A DNA stretch of 39,086 nt from SVTX01 sp045660325 (GTDB taxonomy: Bacteria; Bacillota; Clostridia; Oscillospirales; CAG-272), in the NCBI GenBank assembly GCA_045660325.1, contig JAZRDO010000021.1, positions 1 to 39,086 of the forward strand, read 5' to 3'. Numbering within the stretch: the first letter of the stretch is position 1; every line of letters starts with the position of its first letter. A program made the position numbers and the translations under genes. The notes under the pieces were generated by a model that ran no database searches, was not told where the DNA came from, and saw nothing but the letters and a program-made list of their open reading frames with translations. Positions 38,315 through 39,086 of this stretch are shown here, piece by piece.

Positions 38315-39086
38315 TTATCTTATAAGGTAGGAATATAGGCTGACATCGAGGCGGTTATGTCCAAGATTGAAGCTGACCTCAAGTGCGAGGTCTTTTTCAA
38401 AGCCGTGAGGACTATCACTTTTGAAGCGTGGATTATGGTAGCTATAATCGTACTTCTCTTTATCTATGAATATCTCAAACTTGCGACCATTATACGCATC
38501 TATGCCACGCTCCTTAGCATCCTTCAGTTCGGCGTATAAATCCCTTGCGTACTCGCTACGCATACGGTGACAAGGTGCGTTCTTGCTAATGTAGTCTATA
38601 AGCGGAGCATCGGAAGAATGACCGTTTTTGAGCTTGCTATCCACCCAACGTGTAAGAGAGCCTTGTTCCGAGGGCAATACAAGGGAGATACGCTCACGCC
38701 CGCCCTTTTCGCAAAAGTGAAATGCGTATATCTTGCCGTGTTCATCCCTTACGGCATCATTCGCCGTGACCGTTGTAATGGACGATCTGCGACAACCCGT
38801 GACGGCGGCGAGGTATAGACCGTCTTGATTTTTGGGATTGTTGGCATCATTTGTTTTTTGTAACTCCCCACGGTTATTCTTGACCGAGGTATATGTGCGG
38901 CGTTGCGTAAACCCCAGTTCCTTTGGCGTTATGGTTTCGCCCCTAATTTTCGAAATTGCCGCAAGCTCGCGGCTGATCGTCCACGGCGAAGCATCACGGT
39001 AGGCTTCCATATAACGTGCAACCACGCATTTGTCAATATCCTCAATGTTTTTAATGCCCATTTCCTTACATACGGAAGACAGGCGA
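38315..39086 (-). CDS. Second tyrosine recombinase-like protein (partial at right edge)
   Basis: The reading frame is open to the window edge, giving at least 256 codons; the true start lies outside. Visible are a core-binding domain (GIKNIEDIDKCVVARYMEAYRDASPWTIS region) and a catalytic part with Arg in VTGCRRSSI, HRMRSEYARDLY as HxxR, LGHNRLDVSLYSYL with His and a Tyr eight or ten residues later. The Tyr spacing deviates from the usual nine, so activity is uncertain. It is not closely similar to the integrase at 36045 and may serve a second mobile element or DNA resolution. Confidence 0.75.
   Translation of the reverse strand, partial: RLSSVCKEMGIKNIEDIDKCVVARYMEAYRDASPWTISRELAAISKIRGETITPKELGFTQRRTYTSVKNNRGELQKTNDANNPKNQDGLYLAAVTGCRRSSITTVTANDAVRDEHGKIYAFHFCEKGGRERISLVLPSEQGSLTRWVDSKLKNGHSSDAPLIDYISKNAPCHRMRSEYARDLYAELKDAKERGIDAYNGRKFEIFIDKEKYDYSYHNPRFKSDSPHGFEKDLALEVSFNLGHNRLDVSLYSYLIR

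Overview
The window reads as a chromosome segment of an uncultured, low-to-mid GC Clostridia-type Bacillota (Firmicutes). The basis is sigma-A promoters with 17-bp spacers in front of most units, strong AGGAGG-type ribosome binding sites, many short Gram-positive lipoproteins, a Clostridia-style ECF S component, and Tn916-type integrase, ArdA and excisionase-like genes. No 16S rRNA is present, so anything below class is a guess.

Layout. 1-460: left end of an IS200-type element and a minus-strand tRNA-Leu/tRNA-fMet pair. 557-4324: a zinc regulon on the minus strand (Zur, ZnuA, ZnuC, ZnuB, GNAT) with a Fur-family operator. 4372-6245: a divergent gene fusing a GT8 glycosyltransferase to a PlsC acyltransferase. 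6362-7755: a cobalamin riboswitch ahead of a DUF4430 lipoprotein and an ECF S component. 7783-8468: tRNA-Ser(CGA) followed by repeats that end in copies of its T-arm. 8475-10044: a structured leader with a terminator/antiterminator pair in front of a MATE exporter. 10117-13835: a HEPN-like membrane protein and two tandem SASA-domain esterase lipoproteins. 13896-17645: a Crp/Fnr regulator, then on the minus strand rhodanese, thioredoxin, a GH2 glycosidase and an unknown partner. 17690-19290: repeats, tRNA-Trp, a FliB-like protein and a multi-hairpin array. 19380-21924: small zinc-ribbon protein, membrane protein, and a coupled YhhN/GDPD lipid pair. 21951-26794: two lipoproteins, an MFS and a GltS-like transporter. 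26799-30976: a 218-bp tandem duplication behind a heterodimeric ABC exporter. 31028-33705: GNAT, a second HEPN-like protein, and GMP synthase (ATP-PPase part only).

From about 33715 to the right edge lies an AT-richer integrated element next to the 3' end of guaA, a known integration hot spot. It carries tandem repeats of att-arm type, a MobC-like protein, a Tn916-type tyrosine integrase, ArdA, an excisionase-like protein and a second, truncated recombinase. Its cargo next to guaA is a Panacea-domain (DUF4065) protein and a coiled-coil/three-TM membrane protein, which together look like a toxin-antitoxin or defence pair. The pair is preceded by a promoter, an RNA that closely resembles the ribosomal protein L10 leader, and an intrinsic terminator. 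A ribosomal-protein leader controlling a toxin-antitoxin pair is the most unusual arrangement in the window. All family assignments are made by eye from motifs; no database search was run.
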